A DNA stretch of 15,092 nucleotides from Gammaproteobacteria bacterium (GTDB lineage Bacteria; Pseudomonadota; Gammaproteobacteria; DSM-19610), in contig DRQL01000301.1 in NCBI GenBank assembly GCA_011371465.1, forward strand, positions 1 to 15,092, written 5' to 3'. The notes below the pieces were generated by a model, which was given only the letters and a program-made list of their open reading frames with translations, was not told where the DNA came from and did no database searches. Below, one piece after another: positions 1 to 7,325 of this stretch. Numbering within the stretch: the first letter of the stretch is position 1; each line of letters starts with the position of its first letter. The translations under genes were made by a program, and so were the position numbers.

Positions 1-273
1 CAGCACCTGCTTTCTGAGCGCTTTCCGGTCCGGGATCTGTGCCTGCTGCTCGCGCAGCTGGCTGATGACCATGGCTTCGCGTTTGTCCAGTTCGCTGGCG
101 AGCACCACGTCATCGTTGACCGCTGCCACGATACGGTTCAGCCGCTCTGTTTTCGGTCGCTGGTCCGGGTTTTCCGCCGCTTGCTTGCCCATCGGGAAAC
201 TCAGGGGGGCTGCAGACAGCGGTCCGGTGAGGAGCACCGAAACCATGACAAGGAAAAGGGATATACACTTCAT
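1..273 (-). CDS. surA: Periplasmic chaperone SurA, N-terminal part (cut by window edge)
   Basis: SurA is a periplasmic chaperone and peptidyl-prolyl isomerase that escorts unfolded outer-membrane proteins, LptD among them, to the BAM complex. The reading frame opens with ATG at 273 and stays open to base 1, giving about 91 residues of a protein usually near 430, so the PPIase domains lie outside the window. The first residues, MKCISLFLVMVSVLLTGPLSA, form a signal peptide. The following stretch RLNRIVAAVNDDVVLASELD, then ...MVISQLREQQAQIPDRKALRKQVL, is the hallmark start of the SurA N-domain. The gene begins only 5 bases after the lptD stop codon on the same strand, with no strong Shine-Dalgarno sequence, so it is probably translated from an lptD-surA transcript by coupling. 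This gene order is widespread in gammaproteobacteria. The identification rests on the N-domain motif and the context and is strong. Confidence 0.93.
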   Translation of the reverse strand, partial: MKCISLFLVMVSVLLTGPLSAAPLSFPMGKQAAENPDQRPKTERLNRIVAAVNDDVVLASELDKREAMVISQLREQQAQIPDRKALRKQVL

Positions 274-278
274 AAATA

Positions 279-2558
279 CTACTCGGTCGGTCTTTCTGTA
301 TAGCCTAGGATACCATTTTGCAACAGTGTTTCTATGTTGCTGCCGAAACTGGCGAGCCCCTTGAAGACCACCTGCAGCATAAAGATACGGTTGCTCTTGC
401 TGTCGCCAATGTCCTTGTTGCTGTCGCGGTTGTTCACGGTGTCGACAAAGTCCCTGGTTACAAAACGGATACCCCAGCAACAGCTGTCGTATTCCACGCC
501 GGCCAGGGTTTCCAGCTGTTGTGAGTCACTGATGTCGTAGTACCAGCGACCGAGGACGTGCCAGGAAGGTGACAACGGCCACAGGATGGAGGTGTCGATC
601 TGGTTCTGGGAGCCGTTGATGTAGCGGTAGGAGACGTTGGCGATCTTGCGAAAGCCGGGGTGGTACTGGATACGCGCATTGGCGCGCTCGGTGACCTGGT
701 CGCGCGGGTTCCATACCATATCCGCCTTGCCTGTCCAGGAACGTGACAGGGCAATTTCCAGTTCGCCGGCGATGTCCGAGGTGTTGTCCGTGAGCGGGTC
801 GCTGTTGTTGAGGGTGACGTTGCGGTTGGCGAAGTAGAACAGCTGACCGACCGAGGCGCGCAGTTTTTCCGCGCCGGTCTCGGGGTCGAGCAAACGACTG
901 GTGACCGCCAGCGCGGCCTGGTTGGCGTCGCCCATACGGTCGGCGCCGTTGAAGCGGTTGGTCTCGAACAGCTCGCGATAGCTGAAGGTAGGCTCACTGG
1001 CATCGAACTGGGGGATATCGTCCTGGTTTTTTCCCTGTACATACAGGTAGAAGAGTCGCGGCTCCAGGGTATGGGTGTACTGTACAGAGCCGATCTTCAG
1101 GTTACGTTCCAGGAATACCGTGCTGTCCAGGCTGGCGAACGGTGTGGTGCGATTCAGGCTGTCGGAGACGCCGGGATCCTGGCTGTCCAGTTTATAGCCG
1201 GTATAGCGGACACCGGCCCGGGGCGTGATTTCGTAGGCGCTGCGGCGGAATGGCCGCTCGATATCCGGCCACAGGTCGATGCGGTCGCCGGTAACGCGCT
1301 TGCTGGCGTCAAAGCGCACGGCTTCCGAACGAAGGTTGCTGTGGATGCCCAGCGGGTGGATGGGTGATGCCACCAGCAACGTGGTTCGCGGCAGTCGCTG
1401 GTAGGGGCGGTTTTCATCCGCGATGGTGCGGTCCAGGGTCTGGTAGTCGTCCACCTGCAGGCCCAGCTGCCACCAGCTGGTGGTGTACTCGGCTACGCCG
1501 GTGCGTTTGAGGAAGGACACACTGGCCAGGCTCAGCGAGTCCCCCAGGTCCTGCAGGTATTCCTTGTCGGAGACCCGGTCATAATCGATGCTGGTGGTCA
1601 GGTGTGAACTGAAACGGGTATTGTCGCGCAGGGTGATGCGGCTGCGGTCGTCGTCGGTGACATCGTCCTTGTTCAGGTATTCCACGCTGATCTTGCCTTG
1701 CTGGTTGGGGCGCAGGTAGCGGAAATCGGTGATCAGCTGGGTGCCGCGGTCTTCCAGGTAGCGGGGCGTGATGGTGGCATCGTAGTTGGGCGCCAGGTTC
1801 AGGTAAAAGGGTGTGCGTATTTCGATACCCGAGTTGTCGGATGAGCCGAAACTGGGTGTCAGGAAACCGGTTTTGCGCCGGTCATCCAGGGGAAAGGAAA
1901 AATAAGGGGCGTACAGGACGGGTACCCCCTTGACGCTGAGACGCGCGTTGCGGGCAACCCCTACGCCGGTGTTCTCGTCCAGGGTGACCTTGCTGCCGCG
2001 CACCCGCCAGCTGTTACTGCCTTCCGGGCAGGTCGTGTAACTGGCGTTCCTGAATTTCGTCACCCCGGGCTCCAGCAGCCAGGCCTTCTTTGCCTTGCCC
2101 CGGCCATGCCGGTCATAGAACCAGAAACGGGTGTTGTACATTTCGCCGTAGTCTTTATCCATCCACAGCGTACCGTGGGAACCTGACAGGCTCAGGGTCG
2201 GCTCGTCGTAGCGCACCTGGCCCTCGGCTTTGGCGATGCCGCCGGCTTCACTGTAGGTGATGCGTTCGGCGCGCAGGCGCTGCGCGCCGCGCTGGGCTTC
2301 CGCGTTGCCGATCAGGATCAGTTTGCCGCCGGCACTGTGCTCTGCGAGGTCGCCACTGAGGTGGGTGGGGGCCTGTTCCGGGTCGCCGTGGTAGTCGAGG
2401 TCATAGTCGCGCGCCCGCTGGGGCGGGCAGACCGCCCAGGCGGAAATGGGCGCGTAGGGGTCCACCGCCGCCGCTGCGGGCTGCGAAACGTCTTCGGCAT
2501 GGATTCCCCCGGTGGTGACGAGAAGCGCAGCAATTAATAATAAGTGTCTAATATTCAC
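279..2558 (-). CDS. lptD: LPS-assembly outer-membrane protein LptD
   Basis: LptD (also OstA or Imp) is the outer-membrane beta-barrel that, with the LptE plug, inserts lipopolysaccharide into the outer leaflet. The protein is 759 residues, normal for the family. Residues 1-21 are a signal peptide ending GIHA. An OstA/LptA-like periplasmic beta-jellyroll follows at about 65-160, and the rest is the barrel domain. The four cysteines that form the inter-domain disulfides in characterised LptD are all present: C44 (WAVCPP), C177 (TTCPEG) and the adjacent pair C693-C694 (DSCCWG). The start is GTG at 2558. Two in-frame TAA codons lie just upstream, so no longer form is possible, and the signal peptide begins directly. 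No clear Shine-Dalgarno sequence precedes the GTG. surA follows 5 bases downstream. The gene diverges from the RND adaptor gene at 2679. Confidence 0.97.
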   Translation of the reverse strand: MNIRHLLLIAALLVTTGGIHAEDVSQPAAAAVDPYAPISAWAVCPPQRARDYDLDYHGDPEQAPTHLSGDLAEHSAGGKLILIGNAEAQRGAQRLRAERITYSEAGGIAKAEGQVRYDEPTLSLSGSHGTLWMDKDYGEMYNTRFWFYDRHGRGKAKKAWLLEPGVTKFRNASYTTCPEGSNSWRVRGSKVTLDENTGVGVARNARLSVKGVPVLYAPYFSFPLDDRRKTGFLTPSFGSSDNSGIEIRTPFYLNLAPNYDATITPRYLEDRGTQLITDFRYLRPNQQGKISVEYLNKDDVTDDDRSRITLRDNTRFSSHLTTSIDYDRVSDKEYLQDLGDSLSLASVSFLKRTGVAEYTTSWWQLGLQVDDYQTLDRTIADENRPYQRLPRTTLLVASPIHPLGIHSNLRSEAVRFDASKRVTGDRIDLWPDIERPFRRSAYEITPRAGVRYTGYKLDSQDPGVSDSLNRTTPFASLDSTVFLERNLKIGSVQYTHTLEPRLFYLYVQGKNQDDIPQFDASEPTFSYRELFETNRFNGADRMGDANQAALAVTSRLLDPETGAEKLRASVGQLFYFANRNVTLNNSDPLTDNTSDIAGELEIALSRSWTGKADMVWNPRDQVTERANARIQYHPGFRKIANVSYRYINGSQNQIDTSILWPLSPSWHVLGRWYYDISDSQQLETLAGVEYDSCCWGIRFVTRDFVDTVNNRDSNKDIGDSKSNRIFMLQVVFKGLASFGSNIETLLQNGILGYTERPTE

Positions 2559-2678
2559 GGGTTATTAGGGTGGCAAGCGACGAGTCTGCGGCCTGGAAAT
2601 CGGTCCCGGATGCGGCTGGCGGCTGGTGCGTAAAATCGCATAGAATGGCTGTATATTCAATGATTTCGTAGGCCCACT
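2559..2678. promoter_or_regulatory. Divergent control region between lptD and the RND adaptor gene
   Basis: These 120 bp must carry the promoters for both lptD-surA (leftward) and the efflux unit (rightward). On the plus strand, TAGAAT at 2641-2646 and TATATT at 2652-2657 each match the sigma-70 -10 hexamer at five of six positions, but neither has a good -35 hexamer. A Shine-Dalgarno-like GTAGG at 2668-2672 stands 6 bases before the GTG start at 2679. On the minus strand there is a TTGAAT (plus-strand 2654-2659) but only a poor -10 at the right distance. I see no convincing sigma-E promoter for lptD. The placement is certain from gene orientation. The hexamers are suggestions. Confidence 0.4.
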
Positions 2679-3866
2679 GTGAGCTTGTCCCGATCCCGGC
2701 AGGTGTTGATCCTGCTTGCTCTGACAGCGGTTACGCTGCTGTTACTTGCCGTCCGGCCTGCGAAGGAACCGCAGTTGCGCTCCCTGGCGCCCTCGCCGGT
2801 ACTGGTGAGCGAGGCTGTCCGTGTCGATCTGCACCCCGAGGCACGGGTATCCGGCTACCTGCAGACGGCGCGACGTGCCTGGCTGCGCTTCCAGGTGGAA
2901 GGCGAGGTGGCCGAGCGCCGGGTTGAGCCCGGTCAGTTGCTGGGCGCCGGCGAAGTGTTGCTGACGCTGGAGAACCAGGATTACCAGGATGCGCTGGTCC
3001 AGGCGCAGGCCGAGTGGCAGCAGGCGCAGCAGGACCTGCTGCGTGACCGGGAGCTGCTGAAGCTCGCCGAGCGCAGTCGAAAATTGCAGGAAGAGGAGGT
3101 CGAGCGACTGAACAGCCTCGGCGAACGTTCACTGGCGTCCAAGACCCGCCTGGGCGACAGTGCTGCGTTGCTGGCCCAGCGCCTGTCCGAAGAGGCGCGC
3201 CTGCGCGCCCGTGTCGCCACCGGACCGCAGCGGGTGGCCAGCCGCAAGGCGGCGCTGGACCGCGCGCAGCGCAAGCTGGACCGAACGCAGTTGCGGGCGC
3301 CCTTTGCCGGCCGTGCCAACCAGGTGTTACTGGAAGTGGGTGATTATGCCAGCCGCAACGAGAAGGTGGTGCAGCTGGTCAGCCCCCGGCTGGATTTCGT
3401 TGCGCAGGTGCGTGGCCGGGTAGCGCGTGCCCTGACCCTGGGACAGCAGGTCCAGGTAAGCGTAGCGGACAAGACCTGGCAGGCCACGGTAACGGCCGTG
3501 CAACCGGACCCGGACCCGGATACCTTCACCCACGCCATACGCCTGCGCATGCCGGCCGCCGAGACGCGCTCGGGTGCGGCCGCAGTCGCCCGTCTGCCGT
3601 TGCAGACCATCGACGACGCGTTGGTGGTGCCGACCACCGCAGTGTTGCTGGAAGAAGGCAGCGCCTTCGTGTTCCGGGTGCAGGATGAACGGCTGCAGCG
3701 GGTGGCGGTGCAGCTGGGCGAGCGGGTGGGACAGCAGCAGGTGATCCTGTCCGGAATCGATGCCGGGACGCAGGTAGTGGTGCGTGACGTGGCCGCCCTG
3801 TCCGATGGCCAGGCCGTGGTGGTGGAAGCGCTGCAGCCCGCCCGTTCACCTGCCGGAAAGACCTGA
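2679..3866 (+). CDS. RND efflux periplasmic adaptor (HlyD/AcrA-type membrane fusion protein)
   Basis: Periplasmic adaptors bridge an inner-membrane RND pump to an outer-membrane TolC-type channel. The protein is 395 residues. Residues 9-25 are a hydrophobic N-terminal anchor or signal with no lipobox cysteine, so it is probably not a lipoprotein. The first half of the lipoyl domain lies at about 71-101 (VEGEVAERRVEPGQ...). A long helical hairpin rich in Q, E, R and L runs from about 103 to 204. The second lipoyl half starts at 205 (LRAPFAGRANQV...VGDYASRNEKVVQLV). Beta-barrel and membrane-proximal domains follow, including VVPTTAVLLEEG. The start is GTG at 2679, preceded by GTAGG. The stop TGA abuts the GTG start of the pump gene with no bases between, so the two are co-translated. 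Substrate cannot be told from the adaptor. Confidence 0.93.
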   Translation: MSLSRSRQVLILLALTAVTLLLLAVRPAKEPQLRSLAPSPVLVSEAVRVDLHPEARVSGYLQTARRAWLRFQVEGEVAERRVEPGQLLGAGEVLLTLENQDYQDALVQAQAEWQQAQQDLLRDRELLKLAERSRKLQEEEVERLNSLGERSLASKTRLGDSAALLAQRLSEEARLRARVATGPQRVASRKAALDRAQRKLDRTQLRAPFAGRANQVLLEVGDYASRNEKVVQLVSPRLDFVAQVRGRVARALTLGQQVQVSVADKTWQATVTAVQPDPDPDTFTHAIRLRMPAAETRSGAAAVARLPLQTIDDALVVPTTAVLLEEGSAFVFRVQDERLQRVAVQLGERVGQQQVILSGIDAGTQVVVRDVAALSDGQAVVVEALQPARSPAGKT

Positions 3867-6800
3867 GTGTCCCTGGTCCGGTTTTCCATTGCCAACCCCC
3901 TGATCACCAACCTCAGCCTGGTGCTGGTCATGTTGCTGGGCGTGTTGTCCTGGTATGCCATGCCGCAGGAGATGTTCCCGGTGGTCGACCTGGACATGGC
4001 GCGCGTGACGACTGAATTCGAGGGGGCCTCTCCCGAAGAAGTGGAACACCAGGTGACGCTCACCATCGAAGACGAACTTGATGGCATGTCGGACCTGGAC
4101 GTCATGACGTCCACGTCCAGCGAGGGATTATCGACCGTTACGCTGAAACTCAAGCCGGGCAGCAATGTCGAGCAGTTCATGCGCGATCTGCGCACCCGCC
4201 TGGACCAGATCACTGATCTGCCGGAAGAAGCCGGGGAGCCCGAACTGACCCGCATGGAGGCCCGTTTCCCGGTCATCAGCCTCAGCCTGTATGGCAATAC
4301 TTCACGTGCCTACCTGTACCGGGCTGCAGATGACGTAAAACGTCGCCTGTTGCAGCTGCCGGGGGTTGCCGGCGTCGGTATCGCCGGTGACCGGGACTGG
4401 GAGATCTGGGTGGAGGTGGATCCGCACCTGCTGGCGGCGCGCAGTGTGTCGCTGCAACAGGTGGTCGCGGCGGTGCGCGATAACCTGCGGGATGTGCCGG
4501 GAGGATCGCTGAAAGCCAGGGAGGGCGACATCCTGCTGCGCGGCAAGGGCGTGGCGCCCGAGCCGCAGCAACTGGAACAGATCGTCGTGCGGCGTAACGC
4601 GGCCGGTGGACGGCTGCGACTGGGTGCCATCGCACAGGTCAGCCTGCGCCTGGAAGAAGCGGAAACCCTGGGCCGATTCAATGGCGCGCCTTCGGTGAAC
4701 CTGACGGTCACCAAGACCGTCGATGCGTCGACCATCGAGGTATCCCGGCTGGTCAGGCAGGAGGCGGAAAAACTGCGGCGCGAATTGCCGCCGGGTGTCC
4801 AGGTGGGCCTGTTCAGCGACCTGTCTGTGTACGTGCAGACCCGCCTGAACACGGTGAAGTCCTCCGGGCTCGTTGGGCTGGTGCTGGTGCTGTTGTCCCT
4901 GTACCTGTTCCTGAATTTCCGTGTCGCGCTGATCACCGCGATGGGCATACCGGTGTCTTTCCTGGTTGCCGTGGTGATGATTCACTACCTGGGGTTTACC
5001 ATCAACATGGTATCCCTGTTCGCGTTTCTGATTGCGCTGGGACTGGTGGTTGATGACGCGATCATCGTGACCGAAAACGTCTACCGGCACATGGAGCAGG
5101 GCATGTCCGCACAGCAGGCGGCACAGACCGGCAGCCGTGAAGTGCTGTGGCCGGTGCTGGCATCCACCAGCACGACGATTGCCGCCTTCCTGCCCATGTT
5201 TTCCATTGGCGGCACGCTGGGGGAATTCATCAAGGTGATTCCCGTGGTGGTGGCGGCCTCGCTGCTGGGCTCGTTGTGGGAAGCCTTTGCGGTGTTGCCA
5301 TCACATGCGGCGGAGCTGTTGCGGGTGGAAAGTACCAGAAAACCGGCCGGACGTATCGACTGGTCCGCGTTGCTGCACCGCTACGTGGACCTGTTGCGAG
5401 CAGCCTTGCACCAGCGGTATTTCGTCAGCCTGGCCGCCATCGGGGTGCTGTCCGTCGCGGTGGCCTATGGCGCAACCCGTCTGCCTTTCCAGTTATTCGG
5501 CCAGGCCGATATCGGACAGTTTTTTGTCAATATTGAAGCGCCGAATACCTATAGCCTGGAGGACACCGAGGCGCTGGCGGTGCGGATCGAACAGGCCATA
5601 CTGGAAACGCTGGATGACGATGAGCTGGATACCCTGTTGACCAACGTCGGCGTGACCTTCATCGATTTCAACCGCTTCAATTTCGGCAGCAACTACATAC
5701 AGCTGATTGTCGATTTGCAGAAACGGGCGCCGGAAGGCTTTATCGAACGTTTTATCACTCCGCTGGTGAGTCTGAAGTTAGGCTGGGAAGGCAGTCGCCA
5801 GCGCAAGACCGAAGCGATCATCAAGGATGTGCGAACCCGGCTGGAAACCCTGACCGGCATCCAGCGGCTTTCCATTCTGCGGCCGCAGGGCGGCCCCGCC
5901 GGTGCCGATATCGAGGTGGGCGTGGTGGGGGAAGAGGTTGACCGGCTCCTGCAGTACGCCCGCCAGCTGCGCGATTACCTGCGCCAGCTGCCCGGTGTGT
6001 ACGATGTGCGGCAGGACCTGGATGCCGGCAAGGTCGAGTACCGCTACAGCCTGAACGAGCGCGGGCGTGAGCTGGGCCTGACCCAGCAGCAACTGGCTGA
6101 CGCAGTGCGCACCGGCTTCCTGGGACTGGAAGCGGTCCAGGTGACCTGGGGCGACCAGCGCATCCCGGTGCGTGTTATTTACACCGAACCGGTCCGGCAC
6201 GACAGTTCACTGGAGTCCCTGCCCATCACCCTGGAAGACGGTCGTATCGTCTACCTGGGCGATGTTGCCGACATCAGCCGCGGACGTGGCCTGAATACCA
6301 TTCGCCGGCGCGACGGGCAGCGGCTGGCCATTGTGACCGCCGAGGTGGATGACCGGGAGACGACGGCGCTGGAGGTGACCGAACTGGTTGAGCGTCGCTT
6401 CGGCGATCTCGACCAGCGGGCGCCGGGTTATCACCTGCTGTTCCTGGGCGAGAAAAAGGAAGCCTCCGACTCCATGCAGGACATGCGCCGGGCCATGGTC
6501 ATCGCCACTGCGGTCATCTTTTTTATCCTGGCCTCCCTGTTCAAGTCCCTGCTGGACCCGCTGGTGGTGATGCTGGCGATCCCGTTTGGTTTTATAGGGG
6601 TCGTGGTGGGACACATGCTGTTCGGTTACCACCTGCAGTTCCTGTCGCTGATCGGTTTTCTGGCGCTGACCGGTATTGTCGTCAACGATTCCCTGATCCT
6701 GGTGGACTTTGCCAAACGCCTGCGAGCACAGGGCTGGGATCGCCGCGATGCCCTGGTCGAAGCCGGGCGGGTACGGGTGCGCCCCATCCTGCTGACCACG

Positions 6801-6998
6801 ATTACCACCTTCCTGGGGATATCGCCGCTGATTTTCTTCGCTACCGGGCAGACTGCCTTCCTGTCACCGATGGCCGTGAGCCTCGGATTCGGCCTGGTGT
6901 TCGCGACGGCGTTGATCCTGGTGGTGGTGCCCTGTTTTTACCTGGTGGCGGATGACCTGCGAGCGTTTGTGACTGCGAAGCTGCACAGGAAACGATGA
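3867..6998 (+). CDS. RND-family efflux pump, inner-membrane permease subunit (AcrB-like)
   Basis: This is a proton-driven exporter of the AcrB/HAE superfamily, which takes substrate from the periplasm or membrane and passes it to an outer-membrane channel. Its 1043 residues match the family length. The layout is the usual duplicated one: TM1 at about 11-30, a large porter loop, TM2-TM6 at about 335-480, then a second half with TM7 near 525, another porter loop, and TM8-TM12 at about 860-1030. The proton-relay pair in TM4 is D396-D397 within LGLVVDDAIIVTENVYRHME. In TM10 the AcrB lysine site reads GIVVNDSLILVDF, that is Asn at 940. GTG at 3867 directly follows the adaptor stop, with GGAAAG at 3854-3859 as ribosome-binding site. 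No outer-membrane factor is encoded nearby, so a shared TolC-like partner elsewhere is likely. Drug, lipid or fatty-acid export are all possible. Confidence 0.95.
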   Translation: MSLVRFSIANPLITNLSLVLVMLLGVLSWYAMPQEMFPVVDLDMARVTTEFEGASPEEVEHQVTLTIEDELDGMSDLDVMTSTSSEGLSTVTLKLKPGSNVEQFMRDLRTRLDQITDLPEEAGEPELTRMEARFPVISLSLYGNTSRAYLYRAADDVKRRLLQLPGVAGVGIAGDRDWEIWVEVDPHLLAARSVSLQQVVAAVRDNLRDVPGGSLKAREGDILLRGKGVAPEPQQLEQIVVRRNAAGGRLRLGAIAQVSLRLEEAETLGRFNGAPSVNLTVTKTVDASTIEVSRLVRQEAEKLRRELPPGVQVGLFSDLSVYVQTRLNTVKSSGLVGLVLVLLSLYLFLNFRVALITAMGIPVSFLVAVVMIHYLGFTINMVSLFAFLIALGLVVDDAIIVTENVYRHMEQGMSAQQAAQTGSREVLWPVLASTSTTIAAFLPMFSIGGTLGEFIKVIPVVVAASLLGSLWEAFAVLPSHAAELLRVESTRKPAGRIDWSALLHRYVDLLRAALHQRYFVSLAAIGVLSVAVAYGATRLPFQLFGQADIGQFFVNIEAPNTYSLEDTEALAVRIEQAILETLDDDELDTLLTNVGVTFIDFNRFNFGSNYIQLIVDLQKRAPEGFIERFITPLVSLKLGWEGSRQRKTEAIIKDVRTRLETLTGIQRLSILRPQGGPAGADIEVGVVGEEVDRLLQYARQLRDYLRQLPGVYDVRQDLDAGKVEYRYSLNERGRELGLTQQQLADAVRTGFLGLEAVQVTWGDQRIPVRVIYTEPVRHDSSLESLPITLEDGRIVYLGDVADISRGRGLNTIRRRDGQRLAIVTAEVDDRETTALEVTELVERRFGDLDQRAPGYHLLFLGEKKEASDSMQDMRRAMVIATAVIFFILASLFKSLLDPLVVMLAIPFGFIGVVVGHMLFGYHLQFLSLIGFLALTGIVVNDSLILVDFAKRLRAQGWDRRDALVEAGRVRVRPILLTTITTFLGISPLIFFATGQTAFLSPMAVSLGFGLVFATALILVVVPCFYLVADDLRAFVTAKLHRKR

Positions 6999-7038
6999 CC
7001 GGGATTTTTCAGTGCGGTAATCCGGTGTGGATTGTCGT

Positions 7039-7044
7039 TATAAT
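7039..7044 (+). promoter_or_regulatory. Consensus -10 hexamer (TATAAT) upstream of the palindromic repeat
   Basis: A perfect TATAAT lies 41 bases after the pump stop codon and 15 bases before the nested repeat at 7059. No good -35 hexamer stands at 16-18 bases, and there is no TGn extension. If active, it would start a transcript near 7051 that runs through the whole repeat into amgK, which needs a promoter somewhere between 6999 and 7325. A second weak pair, TTGGCT at 7285-7290 and GATAAC at 7307-7312, would start transcription too close to the amgK ribosome-binding site to be convincing. Confidence 0.35.
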
Positions 7045-7058
7045 GCTTCGGAGTTTTC

Positions 7059-7270
7059 GTCATTGCGAGCGCAGCGCGGCAATCCCAAACCGCCTGCCGG
7101 GAAGTTCAGGAAGTCAGCCGGTCCGCCTGTTCGGGACCGTCGGCCGCAGGGATGCGGCCGTCGAGCGTACAGGGATGTATGTACAGCGCGTCCCGAACAG
7201 GCGGACCGGCTGACTTCTGCGCCGTTTAACGCTACATACCACTGGATTGCCACGCTGCGCTCGCAATGAC
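7059..7270. repeat. Nested palindromic repeat element, outer arms 7059-7085 / 7244-7270
   Basis: The outer arms, 27 bases each, are inverted copies with 26 of 27 positions matching. The left arm begins GTCATTGCGAGCGCAGCG and ends GGCAATCC. The only mismatch is the base after that first run. The 212-bp unit has no coding potential beyond short spurious frames and carries no transposase. I see no clear target-site duplication outside the arms. Sequences of the GTCATTGCGAGCG...GCAATCC kind are, to my recollection, dispersed intergenic repeats in many proteobacterial genomes. I could not check copy number here. With the inner palindrome it accounts for most of the 327-bp gap between the pump gene and amgK; the remaining flanks hold only the -10 box and the amgK leader. 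Confidence 0.85.
7110..7217. repeat. Inner perfect inverted repeat, arms 7110-7137 / 7190-7217, with two tip hairpins
   Basis: The arms are 28 bases each and perfectly complementary (left arm begins GAAGTCAGCCGGTCC; right arm ends GGACCGGCTGACTTC). The 52 bases between them hold two small hairpins. The first is a perfect 8-bp stem CGGCCGCA/TGCGGCCG at 7141-7148/7153-7160 with a GGGA loop. The second is GCGTAC/GTAC(A)GC at about 7165-7187. CAGGGATG occurs twice in the tips, at 7147-7154 and 7170-7177. As single-stranded DNA or RNA this would form a long stem topped by two short hairpins. No T-run follows, so it is not a typical intrinsic terminator. Confidence 0.9.
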
Positions 7271-7312
7271 AGGTTAATCACGGGTTGGCTGGCAGATATG
7301 CCGCCCGATAAC

Positions 7313-7318
7313 AAAGGG
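7313..7318 (+). promoter_or_regulatory. Ribosome-binding site deciding the amgK TTG start
   Basis: AAAGGG lies 7 bases before TTG at 7326. The only nearby ATG upstream, at 7298, is out of frame with the kinase. The TTG therefore gives the best start, and the predicted protein begins MSDRLERLQQW as expected for the family. Confidence 0.6.
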
Positions 7319-7325
7319 TTCACTA

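Noticed and set aside
2559..2678. Sigma-E type promoter for lptD
   Set aside because: Known for lptD in E. coli, but no GGAACTT-like -35 with a suitable -10 could be found on the minus strand.
3344..5090. Long minus-strand frames (up to 317 codons) opposite the adaptor and pump genes
   Set aside because: Composition is Arg/Ser/Thr- or Gln/His-rich shadow coding in GC-rich DNA, and the plus-strand proteins have full family motifs.
7110..7217. Intrinsic terminator for the pump gene
   Set aside because: Strong stem, but no T-run on either side; better explained as a repeat element.
6995..7269. Short plus-strand frames of 72 and 80 codons starting at the pump stop and running into the repeat
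   Set aside because: They translate the palindromic repeat; similar peptides (NRRTG, SQPVRLFGT) appear from both strands, and no domain or ribosome-binding site supports them.
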